A DNA stretch of 64,000 nucleotides from Perkinsus olseni. Taxonomy: Eukaryota > Perkinsozoa > Perkinsida > Perkinsidae. Below, piece by piece: positions 23,331-34,506 of this stretch; the stretch's first letter is position 1, and each line of letters opens with the position of its first letter. The DNA lies in the NCBI GenBank assembly GCA_013115135.1, contig JABANP010000263.1, positions 1-64,000 on the forward strand. Reading direction: 5' to 3'. The notes beneath the pieces were generated by a model. The model had not been told where the DNA came from and searched no databases. It saw nothing but the letters and a program-made list of their open reading frames with translations. Both the position numbers and the translations under genes were made by a program.

Positions 23331-24578
23331 CGCGGTTACTGGCAAGTAACTATCAGAAATCAAGTTTCTACCTAACATAGAGCTTCTGAGTTGGTCGGCG
23401 TTCTTGGCTCGAGAGGTGAAATATAGTAGCCAAAGACCTCTTCAGATGGCGGAAAAGAACAACGAACAGTCAGCATAAACCTCACGAAGCAGACTGGAAG
23501 GCTCTGACGAAAAATTCAATGGGCTCCCATCAAGGCAGATTTGAGACTTGACAAGTCTCAGGGACAATGCATAGACGCTGTGCGACACGACGCATGCGAG
23601 TCGAGCAGCGAGCTTACGTAAAAATTTCACGACAAATCTCTACGGTGCGATGATTCCACCGTGACATCACGCGGCCTGATTCAGGCCCAGCCAAACGCCA
23701 TCCGTCCAACCCTCATCGGTAGAGAGCCGGTACGATACAGGGATACTTCGAGAACTATGTTGTCGCTTGCTCATGTTCTCTACGTTTCGGTCACTCTCTC
23801 ACACTTGTTGGCGGAAGGTATCTGTGCGTTATCTGAGGGAGAACTCGCAGGTCTTCCTGTCGGGAATCGCTTCGAATAAGGCGTACGATATGATGGCTCC
23901 AAAGGAGCCGCAAACTACGTGCTCTGCGTTCCAGATCTCTCTAGACGGGACTTTCGACTACTGTGCTCAAAGGTGGTATCAACAATACACCTGTCCGATC
24001 CAGATTCCCAATTCTGGAAGGAGGGTCCCAATCTTTCTATTTCTTCTGCCGATTCCAACGGCTGAACCGCAATGCGGTCACCGCATCATGCGGCCCTTCC
24101 CGTTCTATGGGAACAGCCGGCGTCCGACGCGTCGCCGCGCATGCGTGATACACATCTCTTCGGTGGCAATCTCCGGGCGTTTCCAGCGGTAGTGGCTGTA
24201 TTTCCCGGGATTCCTGTCTGAGCCCTTGTCCAGCTAGGGGGGGCCTTCACGTATCGGCTCACTTGGTAGACATTGTCCTAGAAAACGAGCGGTAGAGAAT
24301 CGCTTGTTTAGCGAGTCGCTGTGAAGACAAAGGCGCTGCCATCGCTGGCAGCGAAGTAGGCGCTATTCTTAGCATTCAAAAAAGGGGACAAACTTTGTCC
24401 GACAAAGCGGAATGCAATTCCCTTGGGGAGAATCACCGAACGGTTCCGCCATTGCTCATAACTTCGAGCATTGATCGACTCAGATAACCAAACCACGAAG
24501 CGGTGCATTAAGAATGTTACACTCACACACATTAAGCGTGCAGGATTACTGTACTGGGCTACTCCAATAGCATCTTCA
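23331..24578. other. Region between Kelch and membrane-protein genes
   Basis: Around 23580-23665 the sequence resembles 22965-23060 inside the Kelch gene (a GTCGTGAAATT-type block plus GTGCGATCATC words), suggesting a partial local duplication now broken. Short open frames on both strands have no recognisable domain. Confidence 0.35.
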
Positions 24579-25301
24579 TTATTCGGGTATTCGCCTCAGA
24601 TGGCGTCGAAGGAACGGCTCTGTCAGCTTTTCCATTCCCCTGTTGGCCTTCGTCACCTCGATGATCGAGTCCGTCACAAGCGAAAGACCGTAGGCCCTAA
24701 CCAGGGTCCATAACACACCAACGCAACCTAATAGAACCTCCACGCCCTCTGCAGTGGACAGCAAGCGCAGGAGCCATACTCCAGTCAGTTTCTCAGAGAG
24801 GCTTCGCTGAGCCATAAAGGCGAGAGCCGCAGCATAGTCACCCGCATGCGGTAGCATGAGAACAATGAGGAAGGCGGCAGCTACTATCGACAATGCGTCG
24901 GCCACTTGGTAGACGCGCACTAATGCGGAGATTCTCGCGCCGATTCCGATCATGCCCAGACTTGCCGCGAGCCCAACAAACAGACAATAACACAGGCATG
25001 TTGTGTTGTAGAGTTTGAGAGCTTGTAGGGGAATGTGGTCGGTAATGGAATCCTGGAGGGCATTCCTCAACTTGGCGGCTTGGTCTTGGTTGAAGCCATT
25101 GAGACTTATGAGTACCTTCGCTATACACAGAGAAATCAAATCGAGCCCGTGGGCTCCTCCAACGTAACACCGTATACACGCCGTTGCGCAGAAGAGGGCT
25201 TCTGATAGACCGTATAGGAAGGCCCCAGACCGAGCAGGGAGACAGAACAGGAAAGAGGTTGAACGCATCTCCGAAAAGCACTCAAGGCTAAAAGAACCCA
25301 T
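24579..25301 (-). CDS. Multi-pass membrane protein (240 aa), unrecognised
   Basis: Uninterrupted frame from ATG (25301-25299) to a stop at 24579-24581. Several hydrophobic segments: SFLFCLPARSGAFLYGL, LYNTTCLCYCLFVGLAASLG, ALSIVAAAFLIVLMLP and EVLLGCVGVLWTLVRAYGL, with charged loops (FNQDQAAKLRNALQDS) between. The C-terminus is basic (LRRHLRRIPE). I cannot assign a family. An in-frame TAA directly precedes the ATG, so it is a separate gene from the one upstream. Confidence 0.55.
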   Translation of the reverse strand: MGSFSLECFSEMRSTSFLFCLPARSGAFLYGLSEALFCATACIRCYVGGAHGLDLISLCIAKVLISLNGFNQDQAAKLRNALQDSITDHIPLQALKLYNTTCLCYCLFVGLAASLGMIGIGARISALVRVYQVADALSIVAAAFLIVLMLPHAGDYAAALAFMAQRSLSEKLTGVWLLRLLSTAEGVEVLLGCVGVLWTLVRAYGLSLVTDSIIEVTKANRGMEKLTEPFLRRHLRRIPE

Positions 25302-25401
25302 TTAATACTGTCGGTGAACACAACAACGGCAAGCTAATGATAGATCAGAGTGTGAATCAGACATGTACATGTCAGTAACGGCCACGTCGCACGGCTGTAC
25401 G

Positions 25402-26963
25402 CTAGAGAGGCTCGAAGTTCTCGAACGAATCTCTGGTTGAACCCTTCGTACCGAAGCTCCCACGGCCTCCAGTGGAGGCAGATATAAGATCCTACGACGA
25501 TGAGAGGACGCAAAGATCCTCACAAGCGAAAGAACTCACCCGAATGAAAGTGGATGCTCTGGCCAGAGAAGCGGGGATGGCGACCAAGATGTCCTTATGT
25601 GGTAGAGCTTCAATGCCAGAGGCGCCATTCACGTGACACTGGTAAACATAACCAAGCAGGAGGTAGAAGAAGAACATCACGACGATCACCCTGAGGAGAT
25701 TTATGCACACTGATGAGACCAGTGGATGAGAGACTGACTGGACTGTGTAGATGAAGCCTCCCGCATGGTGGGGGGCTTGAGTGAAGCCGGTACTAAGCTC
25801 GAGCCTGGGCGCTTGCGCTTGCGAGTGAGGCTGAGTTGCCACAGCAGGGACCTGTAAATCAGAGGACGTAGCGTAGTGCTTGACGGTGAGATTGCCTCAC
25901 GCCTCCTAGGGCTGACTTCACTGACTCTAGAGGGTGTAGCATCGTCCTGACAGCTCCCTTGACACCATTCGCCAGAGAATCTCCGATGTTCGGGGGGTCG
26001 AAGAGCGGAGGCGATGATTGAGCTGCTGATGAATAGTCAAAATGAATACTCCCCCAGGTGCTCACCACTGCGGCCTTTCCCCAAGTCAGTGAGGTGTTTC
26101 TTGAGGGCTTGGTAGTCATGGTCGGCTGTCATGCCGTAGCGCCGTCCGAGGGCATCTAGCGCTGCGTTTGCCGCTGCCAACCTGACTTCACTCTTACAAC
26201 TTGCTCCCCAGCAGTACTCACGTTTGAAGGCGCTGTTTCGCACCGTCTTGCTCTGTATCTACCGCCCCTGGGTCTTGAACTACCGTCCCTACCCGCGAAG
26301 GATGCAAAGCTTGCTGCACCAACTTTGATTGCGACTGAAATGTCCAACCATCAGGATTCAACACAGGATTTGAGAGTACCATGAAGTTGAGCTTCTTCAT
26401 TTCACCCAAACCCGGCGTTTCTTTGAAGTTGGCCTCATGCACGCAAATACCGCGGAACCCCGAGGATCCAGCTGACAGCACGCCCCCTTTTCGTGTGGTC
26501 CGAGGCGACGAATACTCACGAGTGCCGTGGACGCATCGGTAGCTCCTGGCGTTGACTCCGCTACTATCACAATCCTGAGCACTGATGCAAGTACTGATAC
26601 AATACTCATTGCCCGTAGAACCTGCGGGAACCATAGTGCAATGGAAGGCCGAAAAGTGACATAGTGAGGCATCTTTCCCTTCCTACTATCATCCTCGAGC
26701 AAGCAAGATGCTGCCGGTCCAGCTGTATTGGGGCAAACTGGATCGTGAAGATTCGATCCACAGCGGCTAACACATACATAACCTAATCCGAGAGAATTGT
26801 CTCGATGGAGAAGTTGCTCGAAACATCACCGAATTTATCGCCGTTGGGACCCTTGAGCCCGTCCAGGTAGTAGAGCTGAGCCGGCTGCTGCCAAAGGCCG
26901 CACGGGTTCGCGGCGCAGGTTGACAGGAAGAGTATGGGCAATAGCCTACGTCGTGAGCTAGAC
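25402..26963 (-). CDS. Secreted/type-I-like membrane protein, multi-exon, unrecognised
   Basis: Start at 26963 reads MSSSRRRLLPILFLSTCAAN, a signal peptide. Phase-consistent exons downstream give NFKETPGLGEMKKLNFMVLS, QSKLVQQALHPSR, LAAANAALDALGRRYGMTAD, FDPPNIGDSLANGVKGAVRT and PLESVKSALGG. After a 48-nt intron comes VPAVATQPHSQAQAPRLELS, then a transmembrane helix (VCINLLRVIVVMFFFYLLLG), an ectodomain-like part with SGIEALPHKDILVAIPA, and a tail FGTKGSTRDSFENFEPL with stop 25402-25404. Exons near 26.5-26.8 kb are less certain. No family recognised. Signal plus single helix suggests a surface or endomembrane protein. Confidence 0.55.
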
Positions 26964-27111
26964 ATGTTACTGACAGGAAGGCCGCACCGGAATACGAGGT
27001 GTTTCCCAGAACAGGTCTGCATCAGATACCACTCCTTTCCCAACGCATCTCAGCAGATCAGCTCACAGCAAAAGAACATGTGAATGTCGAAGAGCACAAG
27101 CATCATGAAGA

Positions 27112-28017
27112 CTATCTAGCTGCGGCACCGAAGGGCTTCCTGGTAGACCCCTCAGAGCTGCCCTCAGCCAAGGCCTCATGCAGAGAGCGAGTAAGCTCTG
27201 CACTGTGACGTGTGAGATCATTCATACGGGTCGAGGTCGCCTGGAGGCAGTCGCTGGTACCACAGCGATACGGTCATAGTACCTTGCACTCCCTCTCTAC
27301 TCGTCCAACGCTCGCAGCAATGCGATCCTTCTCCGTTTCCACCACTCCCAACTGTTTACGAGCCGACAACACGTTGGGCTTAGTACGGAGTACCTCGCGA
27401 TGTGTGCCATATACTCTCACGCATAATAATCTTCTACGAGCATTACCTCGGCCCTGATGGCCAAGAGCTGACGGGACATCTCATCACTGCACTTTTCCTG
27501 CTCCGACACTTTCTTCTCAGCTTGATCGTAGTCCCTGAGCTAGGCTTCCGCCATTGAAGAGACCACAGCCGTCCATTACCGTCGAGCTCCCTTCAACGTA
27601 TTCCGCTTGGCGATATTTCCGTCCTCCAGAACTTCGCATTTTTTAGCCAAATCAACAGCCTGCAAAATCCATACCTCCCCAGCGTCGCTGTCGATAGAGT
27701 GCATTACCAGAGCATTGCCCTCGTCCAGCTGGTTAGTAGTTTTCCTTATGCGTACCTGGTTGACGTGCCGTCTCTTTCTCAGCTGCTTGATTTCGGAAAG
27801 CAGAGTCTCTCGCTGGGCCTCTAGCTCTTGAACCTGGAACCGCGCATCTTGAGGCCCCACCTAGCATTTCACGGGAAGAAAGATACTCGTAGGAAACTAC
27901 CTGAGCAACCGCCTCTGAACTGACGAGTTCGATCTCGTCCCGGCACGGCAGGGTTTTGCTCGACAGGACACGGCGAGAAAAGTTGAGCCGACGTGGGCTG
28001 CCGACTGAAAACAGCAT
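27112..28017 (-). CDS. Coiled-coil protein (241 aa, 5 exons), unrecognised
   Basis: Exons 28017-27901, 27860-27580, 27534-27447, 27393-27283, 27240-27112 sum to 726 nt, 241 aa. Start MLFSVGSPRRLNFSRRVLSS, basic. Then heptad-rich segments: QVQELEAQRETLLSEIKQLR, DYDQAEKKVSEQEKCSDEMS, ARKQLGVVETEKDRIAASVG and NDLTRHSAELTRSLHEALAE, ending STRKPFGAAAR. Introns are 41-53 nt and phases close. Composition suggests an elongated structural or scaffold protein; nothing more specific is visible. Its start faces the plus-strand block at 28.2 kb. Confidence 0.7.
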
Positions 28018-28253
28018 GATTCACTCGCTAGCAGCAGCGGCAGCAGAGCTTACTTGTCATGGAGGACTGTTGTTCCTTCCTACTGGACCGTGGTAAACCT
28101 TCCATCTATGGAAAGAGTTATGGAAGTTGACTTGAGGGAACTGAGTGCGCACATCTTGCTCATCTTGCAAATCTTGCACTTCCTCAGTCTTCTACAGACC
28201 ATTTTAACAACACAGCCGTCTCCTAGAAGTTATCCTTGGAATGACCTATCACT

Positions 28254-28511
28254 ATGCCTCGTAGATCGTCTAAGCACATGCGTAGTCGGACGCTCCGGGC
28301 GGGTTTGGGCCCAGGGGCGTGTAACAAGTACCGCGACTTCGCGGCAGCGCCCTGCTACGTGACGATGTTCCAGCCGAAGACTATTGCGGGCTGCAAGGAT
28401 GGTAGAGACGTCTTTTCCGGCACTCAAAATCCATACCAGTTCGACAAGACATATCTTAGGAGAGTTCAGATGGCAGCGGTAGTACTGGGGAAGACGCTCA
28501 GCCGAGCTTGA
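28254..28511 (+). CDS. Small basic Cys-containing ORF (85 aa), possible first exon of the next gene
   Basis: ATG at 28254 gives MPRRSSKHMRSRTLRAGLGP, then FQPKTIAGCKDGRDVFSG and YLRRVQMAAVVLGKTLSRA to a TGA at 28509-28511. It is intron-free, basic and has no known domain. It lies 5' of the RRM/R3H-like gene on the same strand. Sequence to about 28.9 kb stays partly open (MPGYWKGQWGHWPS near 28719), so it may instead belong to that gene's N-terminus. Confidence 0.35.
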   Translation: MPRRSSKHMRSRTLRAGLGPGACNKYRDFAAAPCYVTMFQPKTIAGCKDGRDVFSGTQNPYQFDKTYLRRVQMAAVVLGKTLSRA

Positions 28512-28964
28512 GGGGGTTTGTGGGCTCAGGACCGGGCGTCGGAGGCCTTCGATGAAAAGATCGTTGCGAGAGGCAGAGAGCGTCTATGCGGGAGGTCCGC
28601 GAGTGCTAGATCCCTCTCGGCCAGCAGTTTTGACGGCTACTACACTTCGCCGGAGGTTTACTATTGCGCTGCGAAGGGAATCGATAAGGATACCGTTGGG
28701 AATCTGGATACGAGCATGCCTGGGTATTGGAAGGGGCAATGGGGTCACTGGCCGAGTCTCTTCTTTCGGAGTAGTCTTGTTATAGGTACATGGGTTACCA
28801 TCCAGGTGTGGGCCCTCTAGGGATCCATGCCGTCACTAGCTCGAAGGCTAGCGTAATGGGAAGGGCAGCGAGAGTGCCGGTCTACAGGCGCCAGTGGAGC
28901 GGCTATCTTTGATGGCATCCTAGCTACTGTCAGCCTGAGTCCATGACCCGCATGAATCACCAGT

Positions 28965-31557
28965 ATGTCTTGTCATCACAGCTGTTGTCAGTGGCCTCGT
29001 GAGTTGCTTGCGTTCTTTAATTCGGATCATGCCCGGCTCTTTGATGCACAGAAAGGTGGCTTATCTGTCGACTTCCCGGGAATGCCACGAATAGCGTTCG
29101 CTGACGGTTTATCACGCCGCTTGATTCAAGGTTTGTCCACATTATGTCCTTACCAGAGACCGACGCGGCTGCAATCCTAGCCAGCGCCTTGCTAGAGCCT
29201 GATATAGGTGAGCATCGGGATCTGACGAGGAGTTTTAATCCCCTCGTGTGTCAGGGGCAGCGATATTGGCGGCCCTACAAGGTCCCAGAGACCATCGGGC
29301 ATCATCGTCTCTATCATCAACATCCGTACTGTCACCCTCCAACCGCGGAGAGGAGGGCCGTCGTCGGGCCAGTAAGGCCCTCACCGAGATCGACACTGTC
29401 GTGATGAAAAACCTTGCCGGTGATGTCACCAAGGCCGAAGTAGGACCACCACGCCATGATATCTCCTGACGGGATACCTCTGATCAGATCGTCGACACCT
29501 TGATGAGGGAGAGGCTTCCCTTGCCGCCTATCGGTATTGAGTTTCACCTAGATGCCAGGGGCGCCTTCCGGGGGACTGTGTTTATCAAGTGGGTTCACCT
29601 GAACCCCCACACCATAGCCATCGGCTCGAGTGATGTGATGAATCAGGTTTCCGACGCAGCGTAGCGCTGCTGCCTGCGTTGAGGCCTTCCAACCTCCCAA
29701 CAATCCGTGCCGTATAGGTGGACGGAAGGTGAGACTTGGTTTGAGTCCATCCAGAAGTCAGGACTCGACTTTGAGATACGCGTGGAGTTACAACGCAAAG
29801 GTCGGCGTGAAAGAGCATGCACGGCTAGGGATGTCATGGAGGCATCTCTGAGCAGAGAAAAACAGGATATGGTTAAAAAGCTTGTTGATGACTTTCTGGC
29901 GGATGACCGACAGAGGTGAGTGTCGGTGGCATGGTCGGAGTTATGAACGGTCGCTCCCTTGTCGAAGTGGGAGTATCTTGTAGACAGCGTGTCCGAGTGG
30001 TTAAGGAGGTGGACTAGAAATCCACTGGGCTCTGCCCGCGCAGGTTCGAATCCTGCCGCTGTCGTTTTTCGGTGGGCTTGGCATTTCTATTCGTAATGCT
30101 CGTGTCGCTCGGAACCTTGGTCTCTTCGACAGAGAAGCTTTCCTGCCGTCTGACCTGGACGCTGCCCAGAGGAAGTACGCGCATGCCATCGCGGAGAAGG
30201 CCGGCTTAGTCCACACAACCCAGCTCTCTCCAACAAGTTCCTTGAATGACGATGTCTTCGTGGGTAGTAACATCCACGGTAGCCAACCCGCACGGATTGG
30301 CTCGGTGTTCAGGTGCCACCGCTGCAAGGTCACCGAAGCGTGCTGTGTATCTGTCGAAGGTAAATTCTACACTTGAGTACATCGCCAAACCAATTCTTCA
30401 GTTCCGAGTATCTTCCGGACGGTCCAGTAGCAAGAGGGGTCACAGGACAGCCAGTGACATATCTTTCTCGATGGACCTCGATGACTTCTCTCCCAGTAGC
30501 ATCAAGTCCAAGTAAGCGGGTAGCCCAGGTGGCAAAGGTACGCTTGAATCGCGTAGGTACTCGGGAGCGGGAAGCTCCAGCGGTATGATGGCGGGCTCTT
30601 TCGGTCACGGCAGTGGCAGCAGTGTAAGCTCGTGCTTTGTCGACCTGTCAAGGACTTTTCTTGTAGGCTTTGTTCACGTCCGCCTCGTCGACACAGGGAG
30701 ACGGCCTCCTGCCGCTGCCCTTCACTCCTCCATTGAAAGCAGTTCCAGCGGGCCAGGGCATCCTCGAGTCGCCTCATCCGCCACCGCCAGGACTAGCTGA
30801 CGCAAGTAGGACTTCTCTCTGCTTTTCAAGTCGAGTTGTGGCGCATGCCTGTTTTAGGTCTGAATGATTCTAGAACTCTCAAGTTCGCCACTTCCGAGTC
30901 CGGCTCCCCGCTCAATCGCTCGGCTTTGACGCCATCTCCGGGTAAGCTCATGTCTGGTGGTGTGGCGCATCCGGAGATCGTCGGCCGATAGTACCGTAGT
31001 AGCCTCCCTATGTTGATGTGCGTTGTGGAGGAGGTCTCCATCGCTAACATTGCAGATCCGCCTTTGGCCGATATACCCCCTCCACCAGGCTTCGAGCACC
31101 TCTCCCCATCGAGGAGAAGTCCGAGCTTCCCTACTGGTGAGAGAATGAGAGCGGTCACTTAACTGCTTCGCGCATCATATTGAATCAGGTGGGGCGAAAG
31201 TGGAAATCGACGAGGGAGTGCTCGGTGCTCACATCGCGAACATCAGCAAGAGTCTGGCTGATGCTCGAAGTGGAACGAGCCGAGGGGGACATAAGTTTAA
31301 TGTAAGCTGAGGCGTCACCATCTCCCCTCCAGTATATGTGACGGTGGTTTCATGATTTCACCACTCAGAGCCTGTGATTTGTAGTCTTCTCGTGGTCGTG
31401 CTATGGAACCCCATCTCTCTTCTTTCAGCGGGAATCTCCCGAGTTCGTCCCATCTAACCCAACAAGACTGGGACTAGCCCCGCCCACTGTTACGGATCCG
31501 TCTGCAGAAGCTGCAGCGGCCATCGATGAATCCATTGGGAAGTTACTCGACACTTAG
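28965..31557 (+). CDS. RRM + R3H-like RNA-binding protein, many exons (5' end uncertain)
   Basis: Exons read WPRELLAFFNSDHARLFDAQ, AAILAALQGPRDHRASSSL and EIDTVVMKNLA. Next, PLPPIGIEFHLDARGAFRG and TVFIK joined to FPTQRSAAACVEAFQPPNN and IGGRK give an RRM-like fold (RNP1-like RGTVFIKF). Then KQDMVKKLVDDFLADDRQR is spliced in phase 2, across a 217-nt intron (29916-30132), to EAFLPSDLDAAQRKYAHAI and AEKAGLVHTT, an R3H-like pattern (eR..vH..Ae..GL). Low-complexity Ser/Pro exons follow (SPHPPPPGLADAS-type) to the final AAAAIDESIGKLLDT, stop 31555-31557. R3H domains bind single-stranded nucleic acid. The intron splitting the R3H-like domain holds the tRNA-Ser gene. Several exon joins near 29.7 and 31.0 kb are unsettled. 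Confidence 0.65.
29983..30064 (+). tRNA. tRNA-Ser, anticodon AGA
   Basis: 82 nt. Acceptor arms GACAGCG (29983-29989) and CGCTGTC (30057-30063) pair perfectly, discriminator G. D-arm GTCCGAGTGGTTAAGGAGG is serine-like. Anticodon stem TGGA/TCCA closes loop CTAGAAA, anticodon AGA at 30016-30018. A long variable arm (GGGCTCTGCCC) marks a class II tRNA. T-arm GCAGGTTCGAATCCTGC contains the B box. A T5 pol III terminator follows at 30065-30069. It sits entirely inside an intron of the RRM/R3H-like gene, same strand. No intron inside the tRNA and no encoded CCA. Confidence 0.97.
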
Positions 31558-32272
31558 CTTGTCGACATCCTACAAGAGTATTTCTATTCTTGAGATGAGG
31601 CGCTGCCGAGCGGCTAAGCAGGAGTCACTCTTCTGCTGTTCTATGATTGAACGAGATTATTTCTTTGATTTTTGTTCCGCTGTTTCCTTGATTTTTCATC
31701 ACTTGTAGTCCGGGCGATAGAATACGGTCGTTGCCTGAGGCGTAAATTCGTCTCATGCTGCCCAGCCGTGTCCCCCCGGAACCAACCACCGATTGTCATT
31801 GTATCCGAGCAGTCGAGCGCATTCATAATACGGGCGTACTTGGAGAGCCTGCTTGTGGCCTGCTGACTCATTCTGTTGTAGACGTATTGGGTAGTAGCAT
31901 AGATAGTATTGAAGGAGAGAATCCTCAGCACAGTGATATCTTGGGAGTCCCTGGCTCAGTAGAATGCGCATATATTTTCCATTTTTTGTTCATTTTTATT
32001 CCTGCTGACCGCGGCGGTGATGCTCTGACTGCGGGGAAGCTTTGCTCCCTGCTGAGTCGACACCTGCGGTGGCCTGCGTTTAAATCCTCTTGTCGTTTTA
32101 TTAGTACGTAGTAGAATCACCATCACTGACATTTGCTTCAAGTCGTTACAGGATCCTTTATAGTCATTATCATCATCATCATGAACACCGTCATTGTTAT
32201 TATAATACTCGTCGTCCTTCACTGTGGTAATGCGTGTTAACTACGACGGGCCATGCTGTTGAGTTTAGTCGA
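31558..32272. other. Spacer between RRM/R3H-like and FYVE genes
   Basis: No gene supported. ATC/CAT-type microsatellite near 32166-32182. A tRNA-like D-arm (GCCGAGCGGCTAAGC, about 31605-31620) lacks a matching T-arm and acceptor stem. Confidence 0.45.
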
Positions 32273-33799
32273 ATGCCAATGGGGCCAATGGCTGTAATGC
32301 ACAGTATCAAGGCTTGCCCACAGCCCCGAGCCCTCGACAACGCTCAGTTGCCCTTCGTCAATCTTCCAGCATCTGCCGCCATGGACCAAGAGGACACTCT
32401 CTACGCCAGCGATGAAGTACCACTGGTTGTCGTGATCACTGCGGTTGTGTTTACTGGGTATCCACCCTCAGGAGATAGGCAAGGAGAAGTTCGTGCCGGC
32501 CGACCCGAAGGCTCACTGGGTGCCTGATGACATGGTCACTGCATGCTCGGTTTGCCACGAACCATTCTCGGTGGGTCTCAGCGCCCGATGCTGCTTCAGG
32601 AACTCTGGCAGTGCTCAGGTGACGAGAAGGAAGCATCACTGCCGGCACTGTGGAAGGGTTGTTTGCGCACAGTGCAGCGAGCACCGAGTGGTGTGAGTCT
32701 TCCATCCGCAGCAGCCATCGGATTGGTCGTGAGGCGTGCTTCTCAGGGTGCCCGGTGTGAAGGCCAAAGTCCGAGTTTGTGACGCCTGTGAGCCCCTGTA
32801 AATCGCACGTGCGTCGTCGTTGGCTCAGAACAGCCGGCCAGATACTCTGACCTTCGCAACTCTGCTCTGGGGGAACAGTTGGACGCCCGAGAGCAAATAA
32901 ATGAGAGCTTGAAGTCAGCACTGAAAGGAGAAATACGAGGAAGTCGAAGAGTTCAAGACCTTCCTCTTGGCAATGACTGAAGGTGTGCTTACCAATCCGC
33001 TGGTGCGGACGATCAACGCTGTCCATAGCCAGTGCGCAAAAAACGTTTTGAAGATTGAGTGTCGTCCTTTATGATCCGCAATCAGTGACATCTATGCTCT
33101 GGTAGGGGCAGTGCACCCGGCGAGCAGACGTTTAACGTGACGGTTGAAGTTCGCTGCATTGCAATCATTCTCTTGTGTAGGGATGGCCCCGGTCAACCAG
33201 GAAGGATCTCCGCCGGGTTCAGCATTCTCACCGCAGTCGGATCCCGATCGAGTCAATTTCCGAGAGCTGTACAATGGATCCATTTCCGTGTGGTGGTGTC
33301 TCAGCGAGCTGTTGTTCAGGATGATCTTCGTCGATCTGAATCAACGGGAGATGCGCAAGGGTTATGAGAAACTCAAACGTGACTTTGACGCTGAACATTC
33401 AGAGAGAGTTGAGAAGGAGAGGAACGCCAGGCTGCTTGCTCAACGTTGGTGTCGACGCTGGGCTCGGTGTTAGCTCAGTGCCTGATTTCAGGCTGTTTGC
33501 GGGCTGAGAGCGAATGCCAAAAACTACGCAATGTTGAAAATGAAAGACAGGAAGCACGGGAAGAGGCCGATAAACAGAAGACCATCATTGATAATCTGAA
33601 GGATCGGATAAATCGGTGAGGATGTATCTGAATCGGTGAGCTGTATTTCTCTGTTGCCCTTAGACTGGAGGCTGAAGCAGCCGAAGACCGATCAGTTCGA
33701 TCTGCCGACCATGGTGCGTTTGCCCTTTCCGAATGTGAAGAATGTTTCGGTTTCAGAGGACCGACGAGTTCCAACTCCGTGGTATTCGCCGCGGATTGA
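32273..33799 (+). CDS. FYVE zinc-finger coiled-coil protein, multi-exon
   Basis: Start ATG 32273 (or the in-frame MDQEDTLYASDE at 32381). After an intron, KFVPADPKAHWVPDDMVTAC then SVCHEPFS; a second intron joins VTRRKHHCRHCGRVVCAQCS, the FYVE signature (WxxD, R+HHCRxCG). VPGVKAKVRVCDACEP closes the zinc site. FYVE domains bind PI3P on endosomes. Downstream exons are coiled coil: KYEEVEEFKTFLLAMTE, YEKLKRDFDAEHSERVEKER, ECQKLRNVENERQEAREEAD, ending NSVVFAAD with stop 33797-33799. Near 32929 the frame before EKYEEVEEF does not run straight on from SLKSALK; a small intron or an indel could explain it. Likely an endosomal tether or effector. Confidence 0.8.
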
Positions 33800-34080
33800 A
33801 GCCTCGCGGTCCTATTTGATTGCAAGTGGGGCTCGAGACAGTCCACCTAGTAAGTGTGCTACGCTGTTCGTGGTAGAGTTTTCTTCGCTGTTAGGTAATG
33901 GAGATAATAACGAACGTTGTCGTAATTGCAGACGAATGTGCTCTATTCAATGAATAAGTTTTTCATGTCCTTTCGGTTGTTCATGTTGTCGAGTTGCAAG
34001 ACAAGGTCGTGCGCGGGCCACGCATCATCAAACATGCGAACACTCGTAGTTTAAGGTGCGACGTAATGGAGGAAAGAGAA
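33800..34080. other. 3' flank of FYVE gene / downstream flank of snoRNA cluster
   Basis: No gene. One GATGATG-like box C word on the minus strand near 34022-34030 has no convincing box D partner. Confidence 0.4.
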
Positions 34081-34162
34081 CATAGCCTCAGGGAATGCGA
34101 GTTGTTATAATCACAGTGTATCAGAGACTCTAGTCTGATTGCACAGTATCATCATCGGCTAT
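34081..34162 (-). ncRNA. Box C/D snoRNA 1, repeat unit A
   Basis: Minus strand: terminal stem ATAGCC/GGCTAT, box C GATGATGA, guide ATCAGACTAGAGTC, internal CTGA (D'), terminal box D CTGA. Twelve guide bases (CAGACTAGAGTC) complement the conserved LSU rRNA segment GACTCTAGTCTG. By the box D+5 rule the target is the U of GACU, which I believe is the site called Um2421 in yeast (snR78). Confidence 0.85.
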
Positions 34163-34170
34163 ATACAATC

Positions 34171-34258
34171 ATGGTTCAGGAAAAGCGAATATCGCCTCAT
34201 CGCAGCCGAAACCGCTAAGGAAGGGGAATCCGAAGTAATCGCGAATCATCATCACCAG
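34171..34258 (-). ncRNA. Box C/D snoRNA 2, repeat unit A
   Basis: Minus strand: short stem TGGT/ACCA, box C GTGATGATGA, conserved guide TTCGGATTCCCCTTC next to a D'-like CTTA, C'-like GATGAGG, box D CTGA. The guide complements AAGGGGAATCCGA, a conserved LSU rRNA stretch. The second guide (before box D) differs between units A and B. Confidence 0.78.
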
Positions 34259-34269
34259 AACGTGTTAAG

Positions 34270-34360
34270 CGTCTCAGACTTTCTCATATCTGTTCACCGC
34301 GGTTATTGAACCGCTCGGACAAGAGGTGTCAGAAGTATTGAGAAATCATCATGGATCGTA
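34270..34360 (-). ncRNA. Box C/D snoRNA 3, repeat unit A
   Basis: Minus strand: box C ATGATGA, guide TCTGACACCTCTTGT before a D'-like CCGA, hairpin GCGGTT/AACCGC, box D CTGA near 34274-34277. The guide pairs with the conserved LSU rRNA stretch CAGGAGGTGTCAGA with G-U wobbles. The terminal stem is weak in this copy. Confidence 0.7.
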
Positions 34361-34506
34361 GTCGAAGTGTATGCCAGCCAATTGACACGCAGCTATAGAG
34401 AATAAGCCTGATGCCACCCGCTGAAAACGGCACTATGGGACGAGTTGCAATAACCGCAAAACTCACAGGAGGATGAATGTGGTTTCCTTTCATCCAAGGA
34501 ACAATC

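Noticed and set aside
31600..31665. tRNA gene suggested by a serine/leucine-like D-arm
   Set aside because: No pairing acceptor stem, no B box and no terminator; at best a decayed fragment.
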